DNA of 64,000 nucleotides, from positions 25,136 to 89,135 of the forward strand of contig JAZNGF010000002.1 in the NCBI GenBank assembly GCA_045576295.1, given 5' to 3'. Under the pieces are notes generated by a model. That model ran no database searches and was not told the origin of the DNA. It saw only the letters and a program-made list of their open reading frames with translations. The position numbers and the translations under genes were made by a program. This document shows, piece after piece, positions 16,687 through 26,026 of this stretch (positions within the stretch are counted from its first letter, which is position 1; every line of letters begins with the position of its first letter). Origin of the DNA: CAVALG01 sp045576295 (GTDB lineage Bacteria > Bacillota > Clostridia > Oscillospirales > Acutalibacteraceae).

Positions 16687-17856
16687 GTGAAAGAAATTAT
16701 ACTTATTAAAGATGGCGAGTTAGCCCTTAAAGGACTTAACAGAAACTCATTTGAAGCGGTTCTTATGAAAAACATCAGAAACAGCCTGCGCAAGCTTGGT
16801 AAAATTGATGTTAAGGCTTCACAGTCGACCATAACAATAACACCGCTTGAAGATGACTATAATTTTGAAAAAGCGCTTGAGCTTTTAACAAAGGTTTTTG
16901 GCATTTCGGCATTTCAGTGCGCTGCGGTTGCCGAAAAGGATATGAACGATATTCTAACAAAATGCGTGCCATACCTTAAAAAGAACCTTGAAGGCGTTAA
17001 AACCTTTAAGGTTGAAGCCAAAAGGTCAGACAAAAAATTCCCACTTAAATCGCCCGAAATTTGCCGCGAGGTTGGCGGTGCGTTACTTTCGGCTTACCCG
17101 CATTTAAAGGTTGATGTTCACAACCCCGAAGCAACAGTTGTTGTTGAAATAAGGGATAACTCGGCGTTTATTCGCTGCGGCCAAATTAAGGCGGCAGGCG
17201 GGATGCCGGTAGGAACGGCAGGCAAAGCGGCTATTTTGATTTCGGGCGGAATCGACAGCCCAGTTGCCGCTTGGATGATGGCACGAAGAGGCTTAAAGTT
17301 AGATGCAATTCACTTCGCAAGCCCGCCATACACCAGCGAAAGGGCAGAACTTAAGGTTAAAACTTTGCTTTCGAAGGTTGCAGCATACGCAGGCGATATT
17401 GCGCTAACAACTGTTCCGTTCACCGAAATTCAAGAAGAAATTGCAAACAACTGCCCCGAAGAATACTTTACCCTTATTATGAGGCAGTTTATGATGAAAA
17501 TATCTGAACGCATTGCTAAAAATTCAAACTGCGGTGCGCTTATAACGGGCGAAAGTTTAGGCCAGGTTGCAAGCCAAACATTATCTGCCATTGCTGTAAC
17601 CGATTCGGTTTGCTCGATGCCTGTTTTCAGGCCGCTTATTGGTATGGATAAGATTGATATTATTGATATTTCTCGCAAGATTGATACTTTTGCCACCTCA
17701 ATTGAACCTTATGAAGATTGTTGCACTGTTTTCACACCAAAGCATCCAAGAACTCGCCCGACTATTGAACAGTGTGAAGAGGCGGCAGCCGCACTTGATA
17801 CCGAAGCGCTTATAGAACGCGCAATAGCAGGTGCCCGAAAGGAAATTATAAGTTAA
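16687..17856 (+). CDS. thiI: tRNA 4-thiouridine synthetase ThiI (rhodanese-less form)
   Basis: At 389 residues this has the short Firmicutes ThiI architecture: an N-terminal ferredoxin-like domain, a THUMP domain (~60-165) and an adenylating PP-loop domain starting at ISGGIDSPVAAWM (~180-192). The C-terminal rhodanese domain of E. coli ThiI is absent, which is normal when a dedicated desulfurase is encoded next to it. The GTG start lies one base after the desulfurase stop. It modifies U8 of tRNA; a thiazole role is not indicated. Confidence 0.95.
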   Translation: MKEIILIKDGELALKGLNRNSFEAVLMKNIRNSLRKLGKIDVKASQSTITITPLEDDYNFEKALELLTKVFGISAFQCAAVAEKDMNDILTKCVPYLKKNLEGVKTFKVEAKRSDKKFPLKSPEICREVGGALLSAYPHLKVDVHNPEATVVVEIRDNSAFIRCGQIKAAGGMPVGTAGKAAILISGGIDSPVAAWMMARRGLKLDAIHFASPPYTSERAELKVKTLLSKVAAYAGDIALTTVPFTEIQEEIANNCPEEYFTLIMRQFMMKISERIAKNSNCGALITGESLGQVASQTLSAIAVTDSVCSMPVFRPLIGMDKIDIIDISRKIDTFATSIEPYEDCCTVFTPKHPRTRPTIEQCEEAAAALDTEALIERAIAGARKEIIS

Positions 17857-17901
17857 ACAGTTTTGCACCTGATGATATTGTAAGTGAAGGATGGGATTTG
17901 A

Positions 17902-19740
17902 ATGATGTATAGAGATACCGAAAACAACGGATATTCGGTTCACCACTGCGTTAATGTTGCAGGGTTAGATTATAATTCACTTATTTCGAAGCTTGGAGCT
18001 TTATGGGAGAATAACAGCCGCTACCTTAAAATATCTGAAAACGCTGGTTGCTTTTCGGTTGGTTTTACGGCGAATGCCGAAACGTTAGAAAAGGCCGAGC
18101 AAATGAGCGATAACGCAATTGCTAACATCAAAAGGCGCCTTAAGGAATACGCTTATGGTGTTAATGATGAAAGTTTAGAAGAAATAATATTTTCGCTTCT
18201 TGGTGAAAACGGGGTTACTGTTGCAACCGCTGAATTTTACGGTGGTGCGCAAATCTCTGCTGATTTATTAAATGCAAAAGGTAATTCATCGGCCCCGATT
18301 AAGCATTTAGGTAATTACAGTGCCGATGAATTTGGCCTTTCAGATCCTGTTTTTGATTATTCCGGTGGTATGAACGTGGCCGCGGTTGCTGAAATGTCAT
18401 CTATTGTTAGAACTATTGGCGATTCTGATATCGGAATTGCAGTTTTCGGCTACCCGGCAGACGGTGATATTAATGCTGAAGCCACCTGCAATGTTTGCTG
18501 CAGCTTGTTTGATGGCGAACATATTTGGGTAACAACCGCTAATTTCTCTGAAACTGAGCTAAGTAATTCTGCAAAGTTTGTTAAGGATTACTCTGCTACT
18601 TTTCTTTTAAACACACTAAGGCGCTTTTTGTTGGCCGAGAATTCTTTCTTGAATCTTGGTGTAGATGCTGATTCAGAACTTAATGTAGTTAATTCGATTA
18701 CAGGTGAAGTAACAACCAAAAACTACACACTTAAGAAACTTAGGGGTGATAACAAGGTTGAGAGTGCACCTCAAAAGGCAGAAGTTGCTGATGCTAAAGA
18801 ACCTGCAGTTTCTAAAAAAAGCAATAAAAAAGATAAAAAGAAGCGCAAGAAAAAACCTTTTTGGAAATGTGTTATCCCTGTTAAGGGCGATAGGGTAATT
18901 GATGTTATTTTAAAAATTGTGGCAATCATTGCCGCAGTAACCTTTATAGTTTCAGGTTCATACGTTGCAAATTACTGGCTTGATGCGAACAAACAACAAG
19001 ACATAATTGATGACGCAAAAGAAACCATCGATTTTGAAGATGATACCATTGACGAGGAAACCCAAACTTTATCTAAGTTTGATGGTCTTGTTGCGCAGAA
19101 CAGCGATTTCCGCGCTTGGATAAGAATCAACAACACAAAGGTCGATAACCCCGTTTATCAGCATACCGATAATGAGTATTACATCAAATACAATATGGAA
19201 AACAAGCGCAATGCACACGGTGCACTGTTTATTGATACTAACTGCAAACTTTCGGCCGAAGAAAGAAGCCAAAATATTATTGTTTACGGCCACAGTATGA
19301 ATGACGGAACGATGTTTGGTAACCTGAGAAGATTCCGCCGACTGGATTTTTATCAGCAAAATCCAACAATCAGTTTTGAAACTTTGTATTCTCCGGCAAC
19401 CGAATATAAAATATTCTCAATTTTTGTTACTAATTCAACACCTGAGGAGAACGACGGTTATGTGTTTAACTACACAATTCCCGATTTTGAAACCGAAAGC
19501 ACATTTTTAGCTTGGGTTAACGATGTTCGTGAACGCAGTTTCTTTGATCTTCCCGTTGATGTTGAGGCAGGCGATGAGCTTATAACGCTCTCAACCTGCG
19601 ATTATGATTTCAGCGGTGCAAGGCTTGTTATTGTTGCCAGAAAAACAAGGGAAGGCGAAGCAACAAGTGTTGATACATCTTCTGCGAAGAAAAATCCTAA
19701 CCCGATAATGCCACAGGGATGGTATAAAGCATATAGTTAA
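17902..19740 (+). CDS. class B sortase fused to an N-terminal degenerate CinA (KT + PncC-like) region
   Basis: A protein of 612 residues with three parts. Residues ~15-255 follow the order of the middle and C-terminal parts of CinA proteins. IKRRLKEYAYGVNDESLEEI (from ~75) resembles the end of the KT domain. VTVATAEFYGG (~105-115) occupies the place of the CinA_C motif AES-C/L-TGG, with Phe112 where the conserved serine should be. A basic linker rich in Lys (~300-330) is followed by one membrane segment (~333-357). Residues ~385-590 form a class B sortase with His464 (VYGHSMNDG), Cys566 (TLSTC) and Arg574. The CinA-like part would be cytoplasmic and the sortase outside. No LPxTG-type substrate was found in this window. 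Confidence 0.85.
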   Translation: MMYRDTENNGYSVHHCVNVAGLDYNSLISKLGALWENNSRYLKISENAGCFSVGFTANAETLEKAEQMSDNAIANIKRRLKEYAYGVNDESLEEIIFSLLGENGVTVATAEFYGGAQISADLLNAKGNSSAPIKHLGNYSADEFGLSDPVFDYSGGMNVAAVAEMSSIVRTIGDSDIGIAVFGYPADGDINAEATCNVCCSLFDGEHIWVTTANFSETELSNSAKFVKDYSATFLLNTLRRFLLAENSFLNLGVDADSELNVVNSITGEVTTKNYTLKKLRGDNKVESAPQKAEVADAKEPAVSKKSNKKDKKKRKKKPFWKCVIPVKGDRVIDVILKIVAIIAAVTFIVSGSYVANYWLDANKQQDIIDDAKETIDFEDDTIDEETQTLSKFDGLVAQNSDFRAWIRINNTKVDNPVYQHTDNEYYIKYNMENKRNAHGALFIDTNCKLSAEERSQNIIVYGHSMNDGTMFGNLRRFRRLDFYQQNPTISFETLYSPATEYKIFSIFVTNSTPEENDGYVFNYTIPDFETESTFLAWVNDVRERSFFDLPVDVEAGDELITLSTCDYDFSGARLVIVARKTREGEATSVDTSSAKKNPNPIMPQGWYKAYS

Positions 19741-19764
19741 ATTTTGTTTTAGGGGGTGCTTTTG

Positions 19765-20235
19765 GTGGGAAAGGATCTAAAGTTAGAGGTTATATATTAT
19801 AATCAAGGCTCTGATATAAAGCTTGAATTCGGCCTTCACGGCGAATACCCGTTAAGGCTCTTAACCGCTTTATGCACAAACCCGCGCGAATACCTTCAAA
19901 AGCTTAAGCGTGCAGTTTCGCGAAGCACCATTATAATCACCCTTGGTGGGTTTAATGATGACTGCTACCTTCCTAAAATCACAGGACTTTCGGTTGGAAG
20001 GAATGCTGAGGTTATAAATAACGAAGAATTTGGCATTACCGAAGAACCTGGTGAAATAAAACTGCCTGATGGTGCAATTCCCATTGTTATGAATGGCGAG
20101 TTTTGTGGTTGCGTTATGGAAAGCGGTGCGCAAAGCATTATAATGTTAAATGAGAACAATAAATCGGTTCACAGTGTTTTGCAAAAGTTAATTGTGCCTT
20201 ATATTAAAGAGCATTACGACTATTACAAAATGTAA
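19765..20235 (+). CDS. CinA N-terminal (MoCF-like) domain homologue, degenerate
   Basis: A soluble protein of about 156 residues. STIIITLGGFNDDCYLPKIT resembles the CinA/MoCF segment DLVITTGGLGPTxDDLTxE. Later blocks LPDGAIPIVM, EFCGCVMESGAQSIIML and VLQKLIVPYI follow the order LPNxxGxAPG, xGKxIIxLPG and MLxxxVxPxL of CinA. Ligand-binding glycines are largely lost. GTG 19765 is preferred because AGGGGG lies 8 bases upstream; GTG 19756 and TTG 19762 are alternatives. Together with the sortase N-terminus it makes up a complete but split CinA order, with the N-terminal half downstream. Remote homology was judged by eye. Confidence 0.6.
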   Translation: MGKDLKLEVIYYNQGSDIKLEFGLHGEYPLRLLTALCTNPREYLQKLKRAVSRSTIIITLGGFNDDCYLPKITGLSVGRNAEVINNEEFGITEEPGEIKLPDGAIPIVMNGEFCGCVMESGAQSIIMLNENNKSVHSVLQKLIVPYIKEHYDYYKM

Positions 20236-20249
20236 CGGAGGAAGCTTGT

Positions 20250-22220
20250 TTGAAAAAATTTAAACAAATGCTATCGGCGATTTTAATAATTTGCCTATGC
20301 CTGTTCCCGGTATCTTATTCACGGGCGGTATCATATCCGGCTATGGGTGTTGTTTCGTCGTCGACCGGTGCCAAGATATATGACGGTGCCGGAACGAAAG
20401 GTCATAACTATATTGAAACCCTTGCAAACAACACCGCGGTTATGGTTATTGGTGAAGAGATTGATTGGGAGGGCGACCTTTGGTATATAATCAAATACGG
20501 AACTAATAATTCAAAGCAAGGTTATATTTACAGCGGCCGTTGTAAGTTAATAGGCAGTATGGTTGATGACCCTGCATTTAATGCTGAACTTGCGGCGCAA
20601 GGTTTTCCTGAAAGTTACCAAGCCGAGCTTAAAAAGCTTCATTCGCTTTACCCTAATTGGAAGTTCAAGGCGCTTCACACAGGGCTTGATTGGTCGGCAG
20701 TGCTTGATAACGAAACAACTCCTGCAAAAAGCTTAATACCGAAAAACTATTCTGATTCATATAAATCATACGAAATGGGTTCCTATAATTGGGATACTAA
20801 CACCTTTGTTGTTCACGATACAGGCGGTTGGGTTGATTCATCTCGCGAGTATTTAGCATATCATATGGACCCAAGAAATTTTATGAACGACACACATGTG
20901 TTTCAGTTTTTATCGCTTGCGTATTCTTCGAATGAAACAACTTCAGGTGTTAGTTCGGTTCTTTCCGGCACGTTTATGGGGGGAGCATACCCTTCAGGCC
21001 TTGAAGATTCGGGAAACTTTGCAAGCTATGCTGATGCGTTTGTTAAAGCAGCGAAGGAATCGGGCGTTAGCGCATTCCACTTAGCTTCAAGGGCAGTGCA
21101 AGAGCAGGGAGTTTCGGGCACAACCTTAGGCCACGGCACAGTTAGCGGATACACCGGGTATTATAATTTATTTAATTACGGCGCTTCAGGAAACGGTGCA
21201 TCAGAGGTTATAACAAATGGCGCTAAATATGCTCAAAAAGAGGGCTGGAACACACCATATAAGGCAATTGTTGGTGCAGCAAAGAAGATTGCCGCCGGCT
21301 ATATTAAAAAGGGCCAAGTTAACACATATTTACAAAAGTTCGACGTGGTTGATGGCGGCAACGGCTATTATGCATATCAATATATGCAAAACATTTTAGC
21401 GCCAAGCCAAGAAGCAATTAATACCAAATCTGCCTATACTACAAGCCAGCTAAACACGCTTAATTTGGAGTTTACTATTCCTGTTTACAATAATATGCCG
21501 CCCTCTGCGTGCCAAAAGCCAAGCCAGAATGGTAATAACAACAATCTTTTAAATTCTTTGAGCGTTTCTGGGTATTCCATAGGAACCTTTAACAGGTATT
21601 CATATTCCTATGGACTAATTGTGGGAAACACGGTAAAGAGCATTACAATTAACGCAGTGCCAAGTGATTCGGGTGCTACCGTTTCGGGTGCAGGCGTTCG
21701 AACCTTAATCCATGGCGAAAACGCAATTGTGATTAAGGTAACAGCAAGTAATGGAATTTCACGAAGTTACACAATTAATGTGTTCCGCGAAGGCACACTG
21801 CAATATATAACAAGCGAGCATTACAAGATTGATTCGTATATAACAGGCGTTTCTGCCGGAACAACGGTTGAAACAGCAATGTCAAGAATTATTTTAGATT
21901 CTTGCACTGCCAAACTGTTCGATGTAAAAGGAACCCACAAAACTACCGGCAACATTGCAACAGGCGATGTTTTAAAACTTTATGTTGATAATAAAGTTAT
22001 TAATGAATACCCCTTTGTAATATATGGCGATGTTAATGGCAATGGAATAATAAACACTTTAGATTTATTAAGTGGCCATAAGCATTTGCTTGGTATTAAC
22101 AACCTAACCGGTGCGCAACTTGAAGCTTGTGATATGAACAAAAGCGGAGATTTCAGCTCGGTTGACCTTTTAAGGGGTCAAAAATATTTGTTAGGCATAA
22201 TTGATAATTTACAGAATTAA
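20250..22220 (+). CDS. secreted SH3-glucosaminidase with cadherin-like domain and dockerin
   Basis: A protein of 656 residues starting at TTG (GGAGGAAG site 6 bases before). Order: signal peptide (1-26), bacterial SH3 domain (~30-105), a helical linker region and a GH73-type endo-beta-N-acetylglucosaminidase domain (~270-390) with the likely catalytic Glu285 in VQEQGVSG. A cadherin-like beta-sandwich (~430-515, starting LNSLSVSGYS) follows, then a C-terminal dockerin (~590-650) with loops GDVNGNGIINTLD and CDMNKSGDFSSVD. It probably cleaves peptidoglycan glycans outside the cell, held on the surface by a cohesin. It lies directly before the cohesin gene, a natural partner. Confidence 0.92.
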   Translation: MKKFKQMLSAILIICLCLFPVSYSRAVSYPAMGVVSSSTGAKIYDGAGTKGHNYIETLANNTAVMVIGEEIDWEGDLWYIIKYGTNNSKQGYIYSGRCKLIGSMVDDPAFNAELAAQGFPESYQAELKKLHSLYPNWKFKALHTGLDWSAVLDNETTPAKSLIPKNYSDSYKSYEMGSYNWDTNTFVVHDTGGWVDSSREYLAYHMDPRNFMNDTHVFQFLSLAYSSNETTSGVSSVLSGTFMGGAYPSGLEDSGNFASYADAFVKAAKESGVSAFHLASRAVQEQGVSGTTLGHGTVSGYTGYYNLFNYGASGNGASEVITNGAKYAQKEGWNTPYKAIVGAAKKIAAGYIKKGQVNTYLQKFDVVDGGNGYYAYQYMQNILAPSQEAINTKSAYTTSQLNTLNLEFTIPVYNNMPPSACQKPSQNGNNNNLLNSLSVSGYSIGTFNRYSYSYGLIVGNTVKSITINAVPSDSGATVSGAGVRTLIHGENAIVIKVTASNGISRSYTINVFREGTLQYITSEHYKIDSYITGVSAGTTVETAMSRIILDSCTAKLFDVKGTHKTTGNIATGDVLKLYVDNKVINEYPFVIYGDVNGNGIINTLDLLSGHKHLLGINNLTGAQLEACDMNKSGDFSSVDLLRGQKYLLGIIDNLQN

Positions 22221-22237
22221 TATAAAGGGATGAGATT

Positions 22238-23677
22238 ATGAAATTGGTTAAAAAATTAGTTTCTATTCTGCTTATATTTATTTTAATAATGTCTATTTCA
22301 GCCTTTTCTTCAAGTGCGGCCGGAGCCAACGCGATAATTGCGGTGTCATCAACCAATCCAACAGTTGGTTCTAATATTACGGTTACCGTAACCTATTCAG
22401 CTTCGAATATTGGGGCAGCCGAAGGATATTTAACCTATAATTCATCGGTGTTGCAATATGTTTCGGGAAGCAACACAAGCGGCGCTTCGGGCAAGGTTCG
22501 GATGAGTTCTTGGAGCAATAGTGCGGGCGCTAACAGCATTAGCTTTAAAATGACCTTTAAGGTTATAGGCGCGGGAGCGAGCCAGCTTATAGTTTCGGGT
22601 TCGAATGTGTGGGATTTTAACGAGCAGTTGGTTGGTAATCCCGGTGCATCGGCATCTGTTGCCGCTAAGGCAGCAGGAACCCAACAGGCATCATCGAACG
22701 CTTTACTTAACAATTTAGTTATATCAAGCGGAAAACTGTCACCTGCGTTTTCAGCTAACACCTTCACATATAATGTTACGGTGCCTTTTTCGGTTACCTC
22801 TGTTATTGTTACTGCATACCCTGCCGATTCTTCTGCTAAATGGGATGTTGAAGGCAGCAAAGATATGAAGGTGGGGAATAATCAGCGTGTTGTTGTTGTA
22901 ACCGCACCTGATGGCACTGTAAAAAGGTATACAATTAATATTCTTAGGCAGGGTGAAGATGGTTCATCTGATACAAGTTCTTCACAACCTGAAACACCAA
23001 CCGACAATAATATTAAAATAACTACCCATGGCGTTGAATACACCTTGTGCCAAAACTTTGAAAGTATAACCGCGCCTCAAGGGTTTGCGGCTGATATTTC
23101 TAACTATGCGGGCAATGAAATTCCTGTTTTTAAGAGCGAGAGTGGAAATGAAATAGTAGTGTTAGAAGATAGTGAAGGTAATAAAAATCTATTCCTATAT
23201 ATGAATTCTGATGTTTCATTCTATAAGCTGTCAAGCATAAACTTAGGCGGCCGCGAATATTTATTTGTTGGAAATATATCTAATGATGAAACCGAAGATT
23301 TTGAGGTTAAAGAGATAAAATTAGGTGAAAATGCGGTTCAGGTTTTCCATAAAAACGATTTACCTGATGATACAGTTTGCCTTTATGCAATAAATTCCGA
23401 AGGTGAATTAAAGCTGTATTTATACGATACAAAAGATGATCTGCTAATGAGGTATGATCTTTTACCTAAAACAACCGAAAAAACACCAACTGAAAACAAA
23501 AAAACAGAAGATAATAATATGATGATGTATTTAAACATATCGGTTGTTTCCTGTGCAGTTTTATTGGTTGTTGTAATTGTTTTAATTATTGTTTTAATTG
23601 CATCAAAACGCAAAAAAAGGCCCGCTTCATTGACAAAAGAAGTTCCGGTCATTGATGATGATGAGTTAAAGTTCTAA
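22238..23677 (+). CDS. membrane-anchored cohesin-domain protein
   Basis: A protein of 479 residues. It has a signal peptide (1-27) and a cohesin-like beta-sandwich (~30-145) with the usual pattern VGSNITVTVTYSA, a GYLTYNSSVLQYV strand and ISFKMTFKV. A cadherin-like beta-sandwich (~150-235) and a Ser/Pro/Thr linker follow, then a unique domain (~260-405), a Lys/Glu/Asn spacer and a C-terminal membrane helix (~430-455) with a basic stop and a cytoplasmic tail ending DDDELKF. It lacks a sortase motif, so it is anchored by the helix itself. It would display dockerin partners such as the products at 10820, 20250 and 26027. Cohesin identity is by pattern; binding is inference. Confidence 0.85.
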   Translation: MKLVKKLVSILLIFILIMSISAFSSSAAGANAIIAVSSTNPTVGSNITVTVTYSASNIGAAEGYLTYNSSVLQYVSGSNTSGASGKVRMSSWSNSAGANSISFKMTFKVIGAGASQLIVSGSNVWDFNEQLVGNPGASASVAAKAAGTQQASSNALLNNLVISSGKLSPAFSANTFTYNVTVPFSVTSVIVTAYPADSSAKWDVEGSKDMKVGNNQRVVVVTAPDGTVKRYTINILRQGEDGSSDTSSSQPETPTDNNIKITTHGVEYTLCQNFESITAPQGFAADISNYAGNEIPVFKSESGNEIVVLEDSEGNKNLFLYMNSDVSFYKLSSINLGGREYLFVGNISNDETEDFEVKEIKLGENAVQVFHKNDLPDDTVCLYAINSEGELKLYLYDTKDDLLMRYDLLPKTTEKTPTENKKTEDNNMMMYLNISVVSCAVLLVVVIVLIIVLIASKRKKRPASLTKEVPVIDDDELKF

Positions 23678-23690
23678 CGGAGGGATAGCA

Positions 23691-24201
23691 GTGGTTGATA
23701 ATATAATTAATTCATTCATTAAAAGATGTTCTACCGGCTGAGGTTATAATTTTTATTGTATCACTCTTGCCAATACTTGAGTTGTGCGGCGGCTTAATTG
23801 CTGCTTATGCGCTTGAAGTTGATTTGCTTGTTGCTTTTCCAATTTGTGTTATTGGTAATATGTTGCCAATTCCTCTTATTCTTTTATTTATAAGAAAAAT
23901 AATTGAATGGCTTAAAAAAATAAAATGTTTAAACAAGTTTGCATTATGGCTTGAGCGAAAAGCACAGAAAAAATCAAAGTCGGGCAACTTCGGCAAATAT
24001 AAGTTCTGGGGGATTTTGATATTTGTGGGCATTCCTTTGCCCGGAACAGGAGCGTGGACCGGTGCCTTGGTTGCCGATGCGCTGAATATCAGGTTCCGCG
24101 ATGCCATAATTGCAATTTATGCAGGCGTTGTAATGGCGGGGCTTATAATTTCCCTTGCTTCTTATGGATTGTTAGATAGAATTATTGCACTTTTTAAATA
24201 A
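23691..24201 (+). CDS. COG2426 (small multidrug export-like) membrane protein, frameshifted near the start
   Basis: The family's N-terminus can be read as VDNIINSFIK from a GTG at 23691 (GGAGGG site). Translation then breaks at the AAAA run 23721-23724. Removing one A restores DVLPAEVIIFIVSLLPILEL and the full 144-residue remainder, including GIPLPGTGAWTGALVADAL, a typical COG2426/PF06695 segment. There are four hydrophobic segments. Either the gene carries a real single-base insertion and is inactive, or the base is a sequencing error. A downstream TTG start (23767) would remove the first helix. The function of the family is uncertain despite its name. Confidence 0.8.
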
Positions 24202-24225
24202 GATGTGCGTGTTAGATTTTATGCC

Positions 24226-24271
24226 GCCGCTGCGTAAAATCGCGCTTTAATTTTACAGCGGCAGAATGGAG
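24226..24271 (+). promoter_or_regulatory. leader hairpin before mnmA
   Basis: GCCGCTG pairs with CAGCGGC and, inside a CG bulge, TAAAAT pairs with ATTTTA (24226-24262). The ribosome site GGAG starts 6 bases after the stem. There is no U-run, so it is more likely a translational or stability element than a terminator. Confidence 0.4.
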
Positions 24272-24277
24272 AGCAAA

Positions 24278-25351
24278 ATGAAAAGCGTTATGGTGGGAAT
24301 GAGCGGAGGTGTTGATAGCTCGGTTGCTGCAATATTGCTGCAACGTGAGGGTTATAACGTTTGCGGAGCAACACTTAAGCTTCACGAAGATGATTCGCAA
24401 AAGCATGAAACTGAATCACAATCTTGCTGTTCGCTTGATGATGTGTTAGATGCTCGCAATGTATGTGATTCTTTAGGAATAAAACACCATGTTTTCAACT
24501 TCAAACAACATTTTGAAGATGATGTTATAAAGCGATTTGTTGATGAGTATTTAAATGGTTATACACCCAACCCCTGCATTGAATGTAATAAACATATTAA
24601 ATTTCAAAAAATGTTAGAACGGGCAACACTTCTTGGGTATGATGGCATTGCAACGGGGCATTATGCCATTACAGGGTTTGATGAAAAGACGGGCAGGTGG
24701 TTCTTAAAAAAACCGGCCGATTTAAGTAAAGACCAAACCTATGTTTTATACGGTATGACACAGCACCAATTAGAGCACACGCTTTTCCCGCTTGGCGGCT
24801 TAACTAAGCCTGAGGTGCGCAAAATTGCAAGTGAGAATAACTTTATTAACGCCTCAAAACCCGATAGCCAAGATATTTGTTTTGTTCCCGATAATGATTA
24901 TATTTCTTTTATTGAAAGATACACGGGTTCGGCGGTTGAAGAGGGCATTATTTTAGACGACAACGGCAAAACCCTTGGCAGGTGCCGCGGTGCGGCTGCC
25001 TATACTATTGGGCAAAGAAAAGGCCTTGGTGTTGCGTTAGGGTCGCCAAAATTTGTTATATCTAAAGATATTAAAAATAATACTGTAACACTTGGCGATG
25101 AGGACAAGCTGTTTTCAAAAACCGCCATTGTTAATGATTGCAATTTTATTTCGGTTGAACGGCTAACAGAGCCAATGCGTGTTGCAGTTAAGGTTAGATA
25201 CAGGCAGGCAGAACAACCTGCAACAATTATGCCGCTTGATAACGGTGATGTTAAGGTTGAATTCGATGAACCGCAAAGGGCAATTTCCCCCGGTCAAGCT
25301 GCTGTTTTTTATAACGGCGATTATGTGGTTGGTGGCGGAACAATTAGATAG
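24278..25351 (+). CDS. mnmA: tRNA-specific 2-thiouridylase MnmA
   Basis: A protein of 357 residues from the ATG at 24278, chosen because GGAG lies 6 bases before it; an ATG 12 bases upstream overlaps that site. It thiolates U34 of Glu, Gln and Lys tRNAs. The PP-loop GMSGGVDSSVAAILL is at the N-terminus. The catalytic cysteines are in NPCIECNKHIKF and SQDICFVPD, and C-terminal GEAP-equivalent beta domains follow. Sulfur probably comes from the desulfurase at 15519 or another one. Confidence 0.97.
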   Translation: MKSVMVGMSGGVDSSVAAILLQREGYNVCGATLKLHEDDSQKHETESQSCCSLDDVLDARNVCDSLGIKHHVFNFKQHFEDDVIKRFVDEYLNGYTPNPCIECNKHIKFQKMLERATLLGYDGIATGHYAITGFDEKTGRWFLKKPADLSKDQTYVLYGMTQHQLEHTLFPLGGLTKPEVRKIASENNFINASKPDSQDICFVPDNDYISFIERYTGSAVEEGIILDDNGKTLGRCRGAAAYTIGQRKGLGVALGSPKFVISKDIKNNTVTLGDEDKLFSKTAIVNDCNFISVERLTEPMRVAVKVRYRQAEQPATIMPLDNGDVKVEFDEPQRAISPGQAAVFYNGDYVVGGGTIR

Positions 25352-25368
25352 ATTGAAGGGTGATGTAT

Positions 25369-26013
25369 ATGGAAAATAAAATTAAAGTTACTATGGAAGC
25401 CTTGCAAAAAAATAATATTGAGTGCTTTTATGCCGAAAACAAGGCTGATGCATTTAATGTTGTTAAAAGCCTTCTTAAAAAAGGTGATACTGTGGGCGTT
25501 GGCGGTTCGATAAGTCTTGACGAATGCGGTGTTTTAGGCCTTTTAAGAAACGGCGATTATAATTTTCTTGACAGATATGTGGCTAAAAACAGGGAAGAGG
25601 TTGAAGAAATTATGCACCGCAGCTTTTTTGCCGATGTATACCTTTGCTCGGCAAATGCTGTTACAACCTCCGGGTTTATTTATAATGTTGATGGTAATTC
25701 AAACCGTGTTGCTGCAATTCTTTATGGCCCTAAAAGCGTTATAATGGTTGTTGGAAAGAACAAGATTGTTAATAACATTAGTGAAGCTGTTCAGCGCGTT
25801 AAAACCGTTGCCGCGCCACAAAATGCAAAACGCCTTGGTTGCGAAACATATTGTAACGGAACAGGTGTGTGCATGTGCGCAGGTGAAGATCACGAGCTTT
25901 CTGACGGTTGCAAAACCGAAGGTAGAATTTGTTGTAATTATGTTGTGTGCGGTCAGCAGAGGGTTCGTAATCGCATTAAAGTTGTTTTGGTTGATGAAGT
26001 AATAGGATATTAA
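25369..26013 (+). CDS. LUD-domain (DUF162/LutC-like) protein
   Basis: A soluble protein of 214 residues. VGVGGSISLDECG (~45-57), SANAVTTSGFIYNVDG (~98-113) and ILYGPKSVIMVVGKNKI belong to the LUD domain (PF02589), known from lactate utilisation protein LutC and relatives. The C-terminus has a cluster of Cys residues (CETYCNGTGVCMC, GRICC) that could bind metal. LutA and LutB partners are absent, so this is a stand-alone member of unknown role. ATG 25369 fits a GAAGGG site 8 bases upstream. Confidence 0.85.
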   Translation: MENKIKVTMEALQKNNIECFYAENKADAFNVVKSLLKKGDTVGVGGSISLDECGVLGLLRNGDYNFLDRYVAKNREEVEEIMHRSFFADVYLCSANAVTTSGFIYNVDGNSNRVAAILYGPKSVIMVVGKNKIVNNISEAVQRVKTVAAPQNAKRLGCETYCNGTGVCMCAGEDHELSDGCKTEGRICCNYVVCGQQRVRNRIKVVLVDEVIGY

Positions 26014-26026
26014 CGAGGATATTTTT

